From the NCBI GenBank assembly GCA_046598395.1, contig JBKJIQ010000022.1, positions 21,205 to 85,204 on the forward strand: DNA of 64,000 nt, given 5' to 3'. The notes below the pieces were generated by a model. The model searched no databases and was not told the DNA's origin. It was given only the letters and a program-made list of their open reading frames with translations. A program made the translations under genes and the position numbers. Of this stretch, positions 33,383 to 42,662 are shown in pieces (positions within the stretch are counted from its first letter, which is position 1; each line of letters starts with the position of its first letter). This DNA is from JAENVU01 sp046598395 (GTDB taxonomy: Bacteria > Actinomycetota > Acidimicrobiia > IMCC26256 > JAENVU01).

Positions 33383-34075
33383 ATGATCGTGCCGAGTGAA
33401 CGAACTATGAGTACCGACCCGCAATTTCGGCGGCCGCCGTCCGAGGGGTTCGCTCACCTCACGTTTGTGGCCGAACCGCGCGGGGCCTATGTCCGAGTGA
33501 TCAAGCCCATCCTTGACCGAGTCCTGGGCGGGGTACTGCTGGTCGCGGCGGCACCATTGCTTGCCCTGGTGGGGTTGGTCGTGCGCGCGAAGATCGGTTC
33601 GCCGGTGATCTTTCGCCAGGCGCGCTGCGGACGTGACGGTGAACCCTTTGATGTGTTGAAGTTCCGCACGATGCGCGCGGATCGACGCGCCGCAAGTCGT
33701 CCGGTACCCGACGATCGCCGAATCACCCACAAGAGCGACGAAGACCCGCGCCATACCGACCTCGGCCGCCAACTGAGGAAATGGAGTCTCGACGAGTTGC
33801 CCCAGCTCTGGAACGTGGCGCGGGGCGATATGAGCCTCGTGGGACCGCGCCCGGAACTCGTGGAGATTGTTGAGCGTTACGAGCCATGGCAACGCCAGCG
33901 CCATCTAGTTCGCCCCGGACTCACCGGGTTGTGGCAGATCTCTCGTCGCGGTGAAGGGCTCATGCACTTGTACACCGATATCGATCTGGAATACGTGTCC
34001 ACCGTGAGCCTACGCACCGACGTGTTGATCTTGCTGCGCACGATCCCCGCCGCGCTCGGTCGATCGGGTTCCTGA
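33383..34075 (+). CDS. undecaprenyl-phosphate sugar phosphotransferase
   Basis: A 230-residue short-form bacterial sugar transferase (PF02397 type). One N-terminal membrane hairpin (LDRVLGGVLLVAAAPLLALVGLVV) is followed by the catalytic domain: VIFRQARCGRDGEPFDVLKFRTMRAD, LRKWSLDELPQLWNVARGDMSLVGPRPE and RPGLTGLWQISRRG. Such enzymes load the first sugar phosphate onto the lipid carrier and begin polysaccharide assembly. The sugar cannot be told. An ATG eight codons downstream is an alternative start. Confidence 0.9.
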   Translation: MIVPSERTMSTDPQFRRPPSEGFAHLTFVAEPRGAYVRVIKPILDRVLGGVLLVAAAPLLALVGLVVRAKIGSPVIFRQARCGRDGEPFDVLKFRTMRADRRAASRPVPDDRRITHKSDEDPRHTDLGRQLRKWSLDELPQLWNVARGDMSLVGPRPELVEIVERYEPWQRQRHLVRPGLTGLWQISRRGEGLMHLYTDIDLEYVSTVSLRTDVLILLRTIPAALGRSGS

Positions 34076-34091
34076 AGTCCGGCGTGCGTCG

Positions 34092-35396
34092 TCAGGCGTC
34101 GCTCCCCGTGGGCGGCGTGCGGGCGATGAGCGCGTATTCCTGGGGCCCAAATAACACGTCGTTGAGGCGTGCCAGCGCGGTGTTGATCTCGGCGATCCAA
34201 GGTGGCGAATCCGGACCTGCGGTCAGTGGCGCGAGTCGGTAGTCGTCGGCGGGCGAGTAGAAGCGCAGTTCTACGTCACGGAATCCGGCACGTTCGGCGA
34301 GGAAGGTCATCAGCGACGGGTGCAGCGGCCACACATGGGTGGGGTCGAGAATGTAGGAGTTCCCGAGCACGATGAGCGACATCGGGTTCGGCGTCTCGGC
34401 GATAAAGATGCCGCCGGGTCGAAGCCGGGTAGCGGCCAGTTCGAAGAGTTCGACGAGTACGGCCAGCGGGAGATGTTCCGCAACATGCACCGAGATCACC
34501 GCGCCGAGCGTGTTCGCCCCGACGCCGCGTAGATACTCGAGTCCATCACCGAGGTGGACGGCGCGTCCGTGTCCCTGCGCTTCGGCAACCATCCCGACAT
34601 CAGGGTCGATGCCCGCGGCCTCAATACCGCGGCTCGCGAGAACGTCGACCAGTTCGCCGCGCCCACATCCGAAGTCGAGCACTGGCTGATGCTCCGACAA
34701 GAGTGGCGCGTATCGGTCGGCCAGCGTTTCGAGCACCGCCGTTGAATCTCCGCGAAAGCGGCGTTCGAACCCCACGTAATCGAACCCGCCGGTGGAGGTA
34801 AGGGCTGGCGCCGCCGCGATCGATCCGGACTCCGAGCGAGTTGGGCCAAGGGCGCTCAATGCGCGCACTTGGCGATCCAACGCGTTCACTTGTTCCCGAA
34901 GCTCCGCGAAGCGCGCCGGGACCCCGGGGACACCGGCCGCCGGTGCGATTGCTTGGCCGAGTCCATCGAGACTGGCTCGGAACGCGCCCAGCTGCGCCTT
35001 CATCAGCTCACTGTTGATCTCCAGCGCGTCGAGTCGTCGCGATGCCGCGCCCGCGCCGAAAGCATTGACGCCATCAAGCGCGCGCATGAGCGCGCCGCGC
35101 TCGGCCCGCAGCAGTTCGACTGCGGCCGCGAGTTCGTCGTACTCCGAGCGCAGGGTGTGGCGGAGTCGCCCGGCGACGAGGTTGGCCAGCCGTTCGAGGG
35201 CAGGATCGGTGATCGGACGGGCGGCAACTCGGGCCCGATGCTTGATCAACGCGCGTCGTCCAGGAGCTACCGGCGGAGGACTCACGGGCAGTTCTGGAAC
35301 CTCGGGCCCGTCGCGTTGCGCGGGTCCGGCTCCACCGGGTCCGGTCAACCCGACCAGGCGCGCCTGTTCCTGAGGACTCAGATCAGGGTGGCTCAT
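34092..35396 (-). CDS. WbdD-like SAM-dependent methyltransferase with coiled coil
   Basis: A 434-residue protein. Residues 60-190 are helical with many Leu, Arg and Glu (coiled-coil-like). The C-terminal Rossmann methyltransferase shows motif I VLDFGCGRGELVDVLASRG, then GIDPDVGMVAEAQG and a later IFIAETPNPMSLI. The layout recalls O-antigen chain-terminating methyltransferases such as WbdD, which cap the polymer and measure its length by a coiled coil; the kinase part of WbdD is absent. It is last in a three-gene minus-strand operon, overlapping its neighbour by ATGA. Confidence 0.78.
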   Translation of the reverse strand: MSHPDLSPQEQARLVGLTGPGGAGPAQRDGPEVPELPVSPPPVAPGRRALIKHRARVAARPITDPALERLANLVAGRLRHTLRSEYDELAAAVELLRAERGALMRALDGVNAFGAGAASRRLDALEINSELMKAQLGAFRASLDGLGQAIAPAAGVPGVPARFAELREQVNALDRQVRALSALGPTRSESGSIAAAPALTSTGGFDYVGFERRFRGDSTAVLETLADRYAPLLSEHQPVLDFGCGRGELVDVLASRGIEAAGIDPDVGMVAEAQGHGRAVHLGDGLEYLRGVGANTLGAVISVHVAEHLPLAVLVELFELAATRLRPGGIFIAETPNPMSLIVLGNSYILDPTHVWPLHPSLMTFLAERAGFRDVELRFYSPADDYRLAPLTAGPDSPPWIAEINTALARLNDVLFGPQEYALIARTPPTGSDA

Positions 35397-36298
35397 CGAC
35401 GTCTCCCAGTGAGTTCGACCCAGTCGGCGGGACCGGCAATGGCTGCGGCGCGGCGGAGTGCGCGCAGCGCGACGGGCGAACTGTCGGGAGTACCGAGGGC
35501 CGCGAGTTCGGCGTCAAGGTTCGCGAGCGGCGCCGTAGGGAACGCGGCCGGTCCGATGCCGAGGCGATCGAGGAGTTCGACGGCAACGGCTTCCAGATCG
35601 TGGTGTTCTTCAACCAGCATTCGGCCACCCCAACCTACAGCGGCCGCTCGGGGACCGTCGGCGGCGAGTGCAACGGCGAGATCGTTGGACTCCGTCGGTG
35701 GCGAGACGATGAGGTGGATGTTGTTGGTCGCGCCGATACGAGCGCAGGATGGTGCGTCGGTGATCACCGGCGTGCCGAGCGCGAGCGCAGTCAGGAGCCA
35801 CGGTCCGCGTACGATCGCGGCGGAACAGGTTGCTAACGCCGCGGGCACGGCGGCATCGTCGAGTGGCCACGGGCGGGGGACACCGAGGCGCACGATCATC
35901 GGATCGGGCAGCTGAAGCCCGGCCCGCCAACGTGATCGCACAAACGGCGAGATGTTCGGGTGTTGAGATGGACGCACGAAGTCGCGCGGAAAGACCACGG
36001 CCCGATCAGGGAATGCGACCGCGCTGTCAGGGTCCCGCACGATGAGGACGTCGGCGTGTTCAAGGACGACCTCGGGAATGCGGGCCGTGGATTCAACGAG
36101 CACGGCGACAAGTGCCGGGCCCAGTAAGGCGTCGGTGAGTCCGACCGCCGCGGGGTCGGCGGCAAGGTATGCATCGGGAGCGGCGATCGAAGGGTCGTCG
36201 GCAGCGGGGACGCACCACCTGCGCATCGAGACCACGAGCGGCGCGAGCGGGGTCGGGTCTGCCGGGCTCGTCAGGAGGCCCAAGAGCGGGAGCGTCAC
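35393..36298 (-). CDS. glycosyltransferase-like hypothetical protein
   Basis: A 301-residue protein that I only partly recognise. The C-terminal half (TALALGTPVITDAPSCARIGA, LAVALAADGPRAAAVGWGGRMLVEEHHD) resembles the nucleotide-sugar binding half of a GT-B glycosyltransferase. The N-terminal half lacks a clear acceptor domain, and the usual E-x7-E motif is not evident. The GTG start overlaps the upstream glycosyltransferase as GTGA, and its stop overlaps the methyltransferase as ATGA, so it works with both. It could be a regulatory or inactive subunit. Confidence 0.55.
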   Translation of the reverse strand: MTLPLLGLLTSPADPTPLAPLVVSMRRWCVPAADDPSIAAPDAYLAADPAAVGLTDALLGPALVAVLVESTARIPEVVLEHADVLIVRDPDSAVAFPDRAVVFPRDFVRPSQHPNISPFVRSRWRAGLQLPDPMIVRLGVPRPWPLDDAAVPAALATCSAAIVRGPWLLTALALGTPVITDAPSCARIGATNNIHLIVSPPTESNDLAVALAADGPRAAAVGWGGRMLVEEHHDLEAVAVELLDRLGIGPAAFPTAPLANLDAELAALGTPDSSPVALRALRRAAAIAGPADWVELTGRRR

Positions 36299-37308
36299 GG
36301 TGCGGTAAGTCGTTCGATAACCGGGCCCCAGGCGAGGCCGGCGACGCGCTGTCTGGCGGCTTCCCCCATTGTTTCGGCGAGTTTGGGATCGGCGGCGAAT
36401 CGGTCGATGGCGGCTCCGATCGCAGCGGGGCTGCCATCGGTGACGAATCCAGTCACGCCATCTTCGACCCACTCGAGGACTCCACCGGAGTCGGCCGCGG
36501 TGATCACGGGTTTGCCCGCGCGAAAGGCTTGGAGAGTGACGTACCCGTAGTCCTCGTCGAACGGTGCATAGACGACGGCCAATGCGTTCGCGAAGCGCTC
36601 GATGATCTCGGCGTCGTCGACGAAACCGAGGAGGTCCAGTTGATCGCGTACGCCGAGCTTGGCTGCCTGCGCTTCGACGGTATCCGCGAGGGAACCTCGG
36701 CCCGCCAGCGCGAGCCGGGTGCCCGACTGCACATGGGACAGCGCGTCGACGAGCAACCCAGGACGCTTGTTGCCCTCGAGTCGAAGCGGACAGAAGACGG
36801 CATCACCAAATGGGCCGGGATGAAGACGATCGAACAGCGGCGCCGGGTGATAGAGCGGCTCAGCTGCGAGGCCGTTGTACCGAGCCAGCCGATCGGCGAC
36901 AACACCCGAGATGGTGAACAGGCGGGTGGCCTCGGAGAGGGCTCGCGTATCCCATTCGGTCAGGAGGCGTTGGGCTTCGAGTCCGGCGTCGTCGCGGCCG
37001 AAGTCGGACCATTCGCCACCAGCGCCGTCGTAGGCCCCACGGTGCTGGTGGGCGAGCCAGACGACTTTCCGGGGATGTTGGATGAAGTAGGCCGGAAAAT
37101 TGATGGCGATGACCATGTCGGCATCCAGGGGCACCATGCGCCATGCCAACGCGGCATCAAAGATGCGGTCGCGATCCCAGACGGTAGGGAGGCGGACCAA
37201 CTCGGCCCGGTGGCCGGCGACGATGCACGCTTCGACCAAGCCCTCCATGAGGGCTTCTGCTCCACCGCTCATGAAGGGGACCTGAGCGCCGCAGACACAG
37301 ATGTCCAT
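36295..37308 (-). CDS. GT4-family glycosyltransferase
   Basis: A 337-residue GT-B enzyme: an N-terminal acceptor domain with QVPFMSGGAEALMEGLVEA, and a C-terminal donor domain with PLRLEGNKRPGLLVDAL, LLGFVDDAEIIERFANALAVVYAPFDEDYGYVTLQAFRAGKPVI, where E-D-Y-G-Y takes the usual E(x)7E place. The ATG at 37308 is 7 bases after TACGAT on the minus strand, so a leaderless start is likely. It heads a coupled three-gene unit with the GT-like protein and the methyltransferase. Confidence 0.88.
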   Translation of the reverse strand: MDICVCGAQVPFMSGGAEALMEGLVEACIVAGHRAELVRLPTVWDRDRIFDAALAWRMVPLDADMVIAINFPAYFIQHPRKVVWLAHQHRGAYDGAGGEWSDFGRDDAGLEAQRLLTEWDTRALSEATRLFTISGVVADRLARYNGLAAEPLYHPAPLFDRLHPGPFGDAVFCPLRLEGNKRPGLLVDALSHVQSGTRLALAGRGSLADTVEAQAAKLGVRDQLDLLGFVDDAEIIERFANALAVVYAPFDEDYGYVTLQAFRAGKPVITAADSGGVLEWVEDGVTGFVTDGSPAAIGAAIDRFAADPKLAETMGEAARQRVAGLAWGPVIERLTAP

Positions 37309-37393
37309 CGCCGCGATCGTAGCGCCGGGATCCGCCACCTCTGCGGGAGCAGGGTCGGCGGAACCGGAGACGGTGACCAGTAGTCTCCGCTGG
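37309..37393. promoter_or_regulatory. divergent leaderless promoters
   Basis: Two -10 boxes lie back to back in this 85-base gap: TACGAT on the minus strand (37321-37316), 7 bases before the ATG at 37308, and TAGTCT on the plus strand (37381-37386), 7 bases before the GTG at 37394. No good -35 boxes are seen. Confidence 0.55.
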
Positions 37394-38590
37394 GTGGAAC
37401 GCAAGGGTCGGCTGGGTTTCGTTCCAGCCCGTTACGGAGACGGGGTTGTGGGCGGCGCGGAGGCTGTTCTGCGCGAGATGGCGCATGGGCTCGCCCGCCG
37501 CGGATGGGAAGTGGAAATCCTCACGACCTGCGCGGTCGATCATTTCACCTGGGCCAATGAGTTCGAGCCAGGAGTCGAGGAAGGCGCCGACGGTGTCACG
37601 GTGCGGCGTTTCCCGACTGTGATTTCCACCGCTCGCGCAGAACGGGCCGCGTTCAATGCCGCGATCGTTGCCGGTTCACCGCTGCGCTTGAGCGAGCAAG
37701 AGCGTTGGATGAACGACGATCTCCGCCTGCCGGAACTTTTCCACTATCTCCTCGACGAGTCTGATTCGTATCGAGCGCTGGTCTTCGCTCCGTATCTGTT
37801 CTGGCCGGCGTTCGCTTGCGGGCAAGTCGCGCCGGATCGCACGATTCTCATGCCCTGCCTGCACGATGAGCCCGAGGCCTATCTCGATATTTTCGATCCG
37901 GTGTTCTCCGGGTCGCGCGGACTTTGGTTCCTCTCGGACCCTGAGCGCGACCTCGCGACATCGATTCATTCGCGCCTGACCGACTTCGAGGTCATTGGCT
38001 CCGGACTCGATGTTCCCGAGCGCTATGACCCTGAGGGATTCCGCCGTCGCCACGGCATCGAGGGGCCCTTTGTGGCCTACGCGGGCCGTCGCGAGGGAGG
38101 CAAGAACTGGGAGCCGATGCTCGACGCATTCGCGAGAGCGGTGATCAATGCTGATCTTCCATTGTCGATGGTGACGATGGGTCACGGTGTGGTGACCCCG
38201 CCGCCCGAGATCGCGGATCGCGTGATCGACCTTGGCTACGTCACCGAGGCGGAACGTAACGACGCACTCGCAGCGGCGTCGGCCTATATCCAGCCGTCCG
38301 CGTACGAGAGCTTCTCCCGCACGATCATGGAGGCCTGGTTGGCCAGCACCATGGTGATCGCCACCGGCGCGAGCGCGGTGAACCGTTGGCATTGTGAGCG
38401 CTCGGGTGCGGGGCTGGTCTACGACGATGACGACGAATTCGAAGAGTGTCTCCGATTTGTGGTCGAAGCCCCAGAGGCCGCGGCACGGATCGCCGCGCCG
38501 GGTCGTGACTATGTGCTCGAGCACTACAGGTGGCCCCCGGTGTTGGACGCCGTCGAACGGACGATCGACTCGTGGCTGCCATGGAGTTGA
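37394..38590 (+). CDS. GT4-family glycosyltransferase
   Basis: A 398-residue GT-B enzyme. It starts RLGFVPARYGDGVVGGAEAVLREMAHGLARRGWEVEILTT, a typical acceptor-domain start. The donor domain has FVAYAGRREGGKNWEPMLDAF and AYIQPSAYESFSRTIMEAWLA, the last holding the E(x)7E motif. The GTG at 37394 matches the TAGTCT -10 for a leaderless message. The next glycosyltransferase begins 1 base after its stop, so the two form an operon of the polysaccharide cluster. Confidence 0.88.
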   Translation: MERKGRLGFVPARYGDGVVGGAEAVLREMAHGLARRGWEVEILTTCAVDHFTWANEFEPGVEEGADGVTVRRFPTVISTARAERAAFNAAIVAGSPLRLSEQERWMNDDLRLPELFHYLLDESDSYRALVFAPYLFWPAFACGQVAPDRTILMPCLHDEPEAYLDIFDPVFSGSRGLWFLSDPERDLATSIHSRLTDFEVIGSGLDVPERYDPEGFRRRHGIEGPFVAYAGRREGGKNWEPMLDAFARAVINADLPLSMVTMGHGVVTPPPEIADRVIDLGYVTEAERNDALAAASAYIQPSAYESFSRTIMEAWLASTMVIATGASAVNRWHCERSGAGLVYDDDDEFEECLRFVVEAPEAAARIAAPGRDYVLEHYRWPPVLDAVERTIDSWLPWS

Positions 38591-38591
38591 T

Positions 38592-39959
38592 ATGCGGATT
38601 CTGATGGTCAGTCCCTACCCACCAACTCGTGACGGGCTCGCGAACTACGCGGTCCAGGAAGTCAAGCGGCTCCGAGCCGATGGCAACGACGTCGAGGTGT
38701 TGTCACCAGGACCATCGGCCGCGCATCATCATCTTGATCTGAACGGGGTGCGAGGCGCGTTGGCGTTGGCGCGTCGGGTGCGCGGGTACGACCAGGTCAT
38801 CGTGCAATACCACCCCGCCATCTTCTTTGGTGAACGGTCGACCCCCAGCGAACGGACGCGTGTCTACCTCGCGTTGGCCGCGGCATGGAATGTGGCGCGT
38901 CACGTGGAGTTGCGGGTGCACGAGTTCCCCCACGCCGGCGCCGAAACCGCACGTGAGTCTTTCGCGGCGCGCCGAATGTGGGCCGCAGTAGACCGCATCA
39001 GTGTGCACACAAATCGCGAGCGTTCGGAGTTCGCAGCCGCGTTCGGTGTCCCGACGAGCGCAATCGAGGTCGCGGCGCACGGCGCGCACTTCGAACGGCG
39101 GACCAACGTTGAACGGGTAGAGGCCCGCACCCGGCTCGGTCTCGAGCCTGAGGGCTTCGTGTTTCTCTCAATCGGTTTTCTTCAGCCGCACAAGGGGTTT
39201 GACCGTGCCATCCGCGCGTTTGCCGGATTGGACCAACACGGCTGCCGGTTAGAGATTGTCGGCTCGGTGCGCGTCGAAGACTCCGAGTACGCCGGCTACG
39301 TGGAGGATCTTCGAAACCTCGCAGACGCGACACCCGGGGTCACGCTGCGCGATGAATATGTCAGCGACGCCGAGTTCGATATGTGGCTCGTGGCGGCCGA
39401 CGCGCTGGTGCTGCCATATCGCCTGATCTGGTCCTCCGGAGTCTGTGAACGTGCCGCGCTGTATCACCGGCCGGTGATCGCATCTCGCGCCGGTGGCCTG
39501 GCAGACCAAGTGGGTGAGAACGCGACGCTGGTGGACAACGACGAGGAACTCGCGGCCGCGATGCGTTCCATCGCCGGTTTGGTAGACGAAGCCCGACGCT
39601 CGGGCGGCTGGCCGACCGAAGATCGGGATTCGGTGATGGGTGAGATTCAATCTCGCGCCGCACGGCGTCGACCCCATTCGGTGACGGGAGCCGTCGGCGT
39701 GATGACGCCGAGCCGGGCGGCCCGAAATCGCACGGCGCCGCTGCGTCGGCTGACTCCGCTTCCGTTGCCGGAGGCCCGTTCCGCCCGCCCGGGTGCGTCG
39801 TCGCTCAAGCGGGTCGTACGGCGACTCACGGCGTGGCAGATCGATCCCATCGTCGGCCAGGTCAACCGACTCCAGCAGGCACTGATCGATGCGATGTCCG
39901 ACCCGACGGATGATCCGACGACGGGATCGGTCGGATCCGGTGGCGCTCCACCCCACTGA
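38592..39959 (+). CDS. GT4-family glycosyltransferase with C-terminal tail
   Basis: A 455-residue protein. MRILMVSPYPPTRDGLANYAVQEVKRL begins the acceptor domain; FLSIGFLQPHKGFDRAIRAF and ADALVLPYRLIWSSGVCERAALYHRPVIASRAGGL form the donor domain. Residues about 355-455 form a basic and Pro-rich tail with LTAWQIDPIVGQVNRLQQAL, a pattern also found at the ends of actinobacterial polysaccharide methyltransferases and glycosyltransferases, possibly for complex assembly. It follows the previous glycosyltransferase by 1 base. Confidence 0.85.
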   Translation: MRILMVSPYPPTRDGLANYAVQEVKRLRADGNDVEVLSPGPSAAHHHLDLNGVRGALALARRVRGYDQVIVQYHPAIFFGERSTPSERTRVYLALAAAWNVARHVELRVHEFPHAGAETARESFAARRMWAAVDRISVHTNRERSEFAAAFGVPTSAIEVAAHGAHFERRTNVERVEARTRLGLEPEGFVFLSIGFLQPHKGFDRAIRAFAGLDQHGCRLEIVGSVRVEDSEYAGYVEDLRNLADATPGVTLRDEYVSDAEFDMWLVAADALVLPYRLIWSSGVCERAALYHRPVIASRAGGLADQVGENATLVDNDEELAAAMRSIAGLVDEARRSGGWPTEDRDSVMGEIQSRAARRRPHSVTGAVGVMTPSRAARNRTAPLRRLTPLPLPEARSARPGASSLKRVVRRLTAWQIDPIVGQVNRLQQALIDAMSDPTDDPTTGSVGSGGAPPH

Positions 39960-40041
39960 GCGGTGACGGACGTGCCGCGACGCTGCCCCCTTGTTCAACT
40001 CGGGCGGGGGAACTGCCGATGACTGAGCCAGGAGGTCCGTG

Positions 40042-42579
40042 ATGGCTCAACTGCATCGTCGACGTGCGGCATCGACCGTCGCGGCCGCCATGACCGTCGC
40101 GCTCGGGATCGTTGGGCTCGGGGCGGTCGGATCGAGTGGTCCTGCCGGGGCAGCCGGACTTCTGATCCCTGTCGGTCAGTCCGCGATGACCTACAGCTCC
40201 TTCTTTCCGGGAGCGGGTCCCACGGTGGCGTTCTCCTCGCCCGGAGTCGCAGATGTGACCGGAGACGGTGCCCCGGAAATCGTGACCGGAGGGATGGACG
40301 GCTGCGTTCGGGTGTTGCGTCTGGATGCAGCAGTTCTCCACGGTTGCCTCAGTGTCGGGGTTGGCGCAGTGCAGAGTTCACCGACCCTGGTCGACTGGGA
40401 CGGCGACGGTAAACGGGACATCATCGTGTCGAGCGTGGCCGGGGGAGTCTTCGGATTCCGCGGCGACGGTTCGACGCTCTTTCATTTCGCCACCCAAGGC
40501 GGCGTGATCTCAACTCCGGCCGTCGGTGATATCGACGGTGACGGGCTTCTCGATCTCGCGGTCTCAACCTGGGGCCAGCAGGTCACTGCATTCCGCCATA
40601 ACGGCACGCAACTGTTCTCGAGGTTTATCTACGACACGTCGTGGTCGAGTCCAGCCCTTGCAGATCTCGATGGTGATGGTTCGCTGGAGGTCATTGTCGG
40701 TGCCGACATGGAGATTGGGAATCCCGCGACCTTGCTTTCTCCGCAGCTGGCGGCTGGCGGGCTGCTCTGGGTCTTTCATGGTGACGGATCCGACGCGTAC
40801 GGGTTTCCGCACCACCTCTCGAGTCAAGTGATTTGGTCGAGTCCTTCGATCGTGGACCTCGACGGCGACGGCCATCTCGATATCGTCGTGGGGACGGGCG
40901 AGAACTTTCCGAATGCCGGCCACGAACTCTTCGCCATCAATCGCATCGGAGGTTCGCTTCCGGGTTGGCCCGTGGCGATGCCGGGGGCGACGATGGGGTC
41001 GCCCGCGATTGCGGATCTTGATGGCGACCATCGCCTTGACGTTGTTGAGCAATCAAGCGACGGAACCATCTCGTACATCACCCGCGACGGAGCGGTCTGG
41101 AGACAGTTCTGCAACCGGTCCTACGGTGGGTGTGGCCCGGGAAGTCTCGACGGCGGCGTATCGGTGGGCGACATCAATGGTGACGGCGTGCTCGATGTGG
41201 TTGCGTTCACTGAGGCACATGTGCGAGTGCGCAGCGGAACCACGGGCGGACTCGAAGACGAAGTGCAAGTTCCCTATACGTGGGCCCCGGGCTCTCAACC
41301 CACCATTGCGAGCTATGGCGGAGAGACCTATGTGGTGACGACGGTCAGCACCGATGGGAATCAGGACGGTCAGCGCACCGTGGGCGATCAGATCGTGACG
41401 TCGGTGTTTCGCACGGGCCATGCGCCCGGCGCGTTGCCGTGGCCAATGTTTCGCAACAATCTCAAGCGGACCGGGACGGTTGACGACTCCGTGCCGCCGA
41501 TCGTCTCGGGCAGTTTCACGACGTCCGCGGCCGGCACGACCAAGCTCCGCATCGATTACTCAGGGTCAGACGGGGAGACCGGTATCAGTGGCTTCGACGT
41601 GGACGTTCGCCAAGACTCGATGCCCTGGGTGCGAGACGTTGCTCACGGAGGTCCAAACGCGGCGCCCGGCGCGACCGCCGCCGGAGTGCGAAACCTCTTC
41701 GCGCTCCCGGGCCACAGTTACTCGGTGCGCGTCCGCAGCTGGGATAAGTCCGGGAACCACTCGCCGTGGAGCGCGCTCGGGACGATTCCGGTGGCAGCCG
41801 GCGCAACTCGCCGACAGCCGTTTCGCAGTGCGTATGCCGGTTCGGTGAACGGAGCAGTATCTGCCATCTCGAGTCCGCCGGTGAACGGCGCGCCATTGCC
41901 GGGCGGCCTCGGGCGCGGTGTGGCTGCGGCACCACTCGGTGGCGGATATGAGGTCGACGGTTGGGGTGGTGTCCATGCATTCGGTGGTGCACCGGCGAAG
42001 ACTGCGAGCGCGTATTGGCCGGGCTGGGACATCGTCCGAGGGGTTGCCCTTGATCCCGCAGGTGCCGGTGGCCTTGTCCTCGATGCCTTTGGAGGACTTC
42101 ACCCATTCGGCACGACGCAAACCCCCACTCGTGGCCCGTACTTTCCCGGAGCCGACATCGCTCGCGGGGTGGTCATGCGGTTTGACTCGACTCCGGCACG
42201 GCCCAAGGGTTACGTGCTCGATGGCTTTGGTGGGTTGCATCCGTTCGGCGGTGCGCCCGCCATGGCCGGATCCGGCTACTGGCCGGGGTGGGATATTGCA
42301 CGGGGGGTCGCGCTCGACCCTGCCGGCGCGGGCGGCTATGTGCTCGATGCGTTCGGCGGACTTCACCCATTTGGCGGCGCACCCGCCCGCGCGATCGCGA
42401 GCTACTGGCCCGGTCGTGACATTGCTCGGGGGGTCGCGCTCATTGGAAATGGCGCACGTGGACGCGGATATGTGCTCGACGGCGCGGGGGCGATCTGGCC
42501 CTTCGGTGGCGCGCCGTGGGTCCAAGCCAGCATCCATTGGGGGTCGATTGTGGCGCGCGGACTGGCAATCGCTCCCTGA
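40042..42579 (+). CDS. secreted FG-GAP beta-propeller protein with C-terminal W/G repeats
   Basis: An 845-residue exported protein with a signal peptide (VAAAMTVALGIVGLGAVG...GAAG). Residues about 70-420 hold at least seven FG-GAP/VCBS repeats with calcium loops: DVTGDGAPEIV, DWDGDGKRDII, DIDGDGLLDLA, DLDGDGSLEVI, DLDGDGHLDIV, DLDGDHRLDVV, DINGDGVLDVV. A fibronectin-like stretch (about 490-600) follows. The last 230 residues are five repeats of about 45 residues: GYVLDGFGGLHPFGGAP then YWPGWDIARGVAL. GGAGG lies 6 bases before the ATG at 40042. A surface or matrix role is inferred. It lies between glycosyltransferases and the ABC exporter. Confidence 0.85.
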   Translation: MAQLHRRRAASTVAAAMTVALGIVGLGAVGSSGPAGAAGLLIPVGQSAMTYSSFFPGAGPTVAFSSPGVADVTGDGAPEIVTGGMDGCVRVLRLDAAVLHGCLSVGVGAVQSSPTLVDWDGDGKRDIIVSSVAGGVFGFRGDGSTLFHFATQGGVISTPAVGDIDGDGLLDLAVSTWGQQVTAFRHNGTQLFSRFIYDTSWSSPALADLDGDGSLEVIVGADMEIGNPATLLSPQLAAGGLLWVFHGDGSDAYGFPHHLSSQVIWSSPSIVDLDGDGHLDIVVGTGENFPNAGHELFAINRIGGSLPGWPVAMPGATMGSPAIADLDGDHRLDVVEQSSDGTISYITRDGAVWRQFCNRSYGGCGPGSLDGGVSVGDINGDGVLDVVAFTEAHVRVRSGTTGGLEDEVQVPYTWAPGSQPTIASYGGETYVVTTVSTDGNQDGQRTVGDQIVTSVFRTGHAPGALPWPMFRNNLKRTGTVDDSVPPIVSGSFTTSAAGTTKLRIDYSGSDGETGISGFDVDVRQDSMPWVRDVAHGGPNAAPGATAAGVRNLFALPGHSYSVRVRSWDKSGNHSPWSALGTIPVAAGATRRQPFRSAYAGSVNGAVSAISSPPVNGAPLPGGLGRGVAAAPLGGGYEVDGWGGVHAFGGAPAKTASAYWPGWDIVRGVALDPAGAGGLVLDAFGGLHPFGTTQTPTRGPYFPGADIARGVVMRFDSTPARPKGYVLDGFGGLHPFGGAPAMAGSGYWPGWDIARGVALDPAGAGGYVLDAFGGLHPFGGAPARAIASYWPGRDIARGVALIGNGARGRGYVLDGAGAIWPFGGAPWVQASIHWGSIVARGLAIAP

Positions 42580-42662
42580 CGAACCCTGGTTCACCGGGAG
42601 CGTGGACGTAGACTCGGAATGCGGTCACGCATCTCATCGCCGGTCCGCACCCTCCTCTTCTT

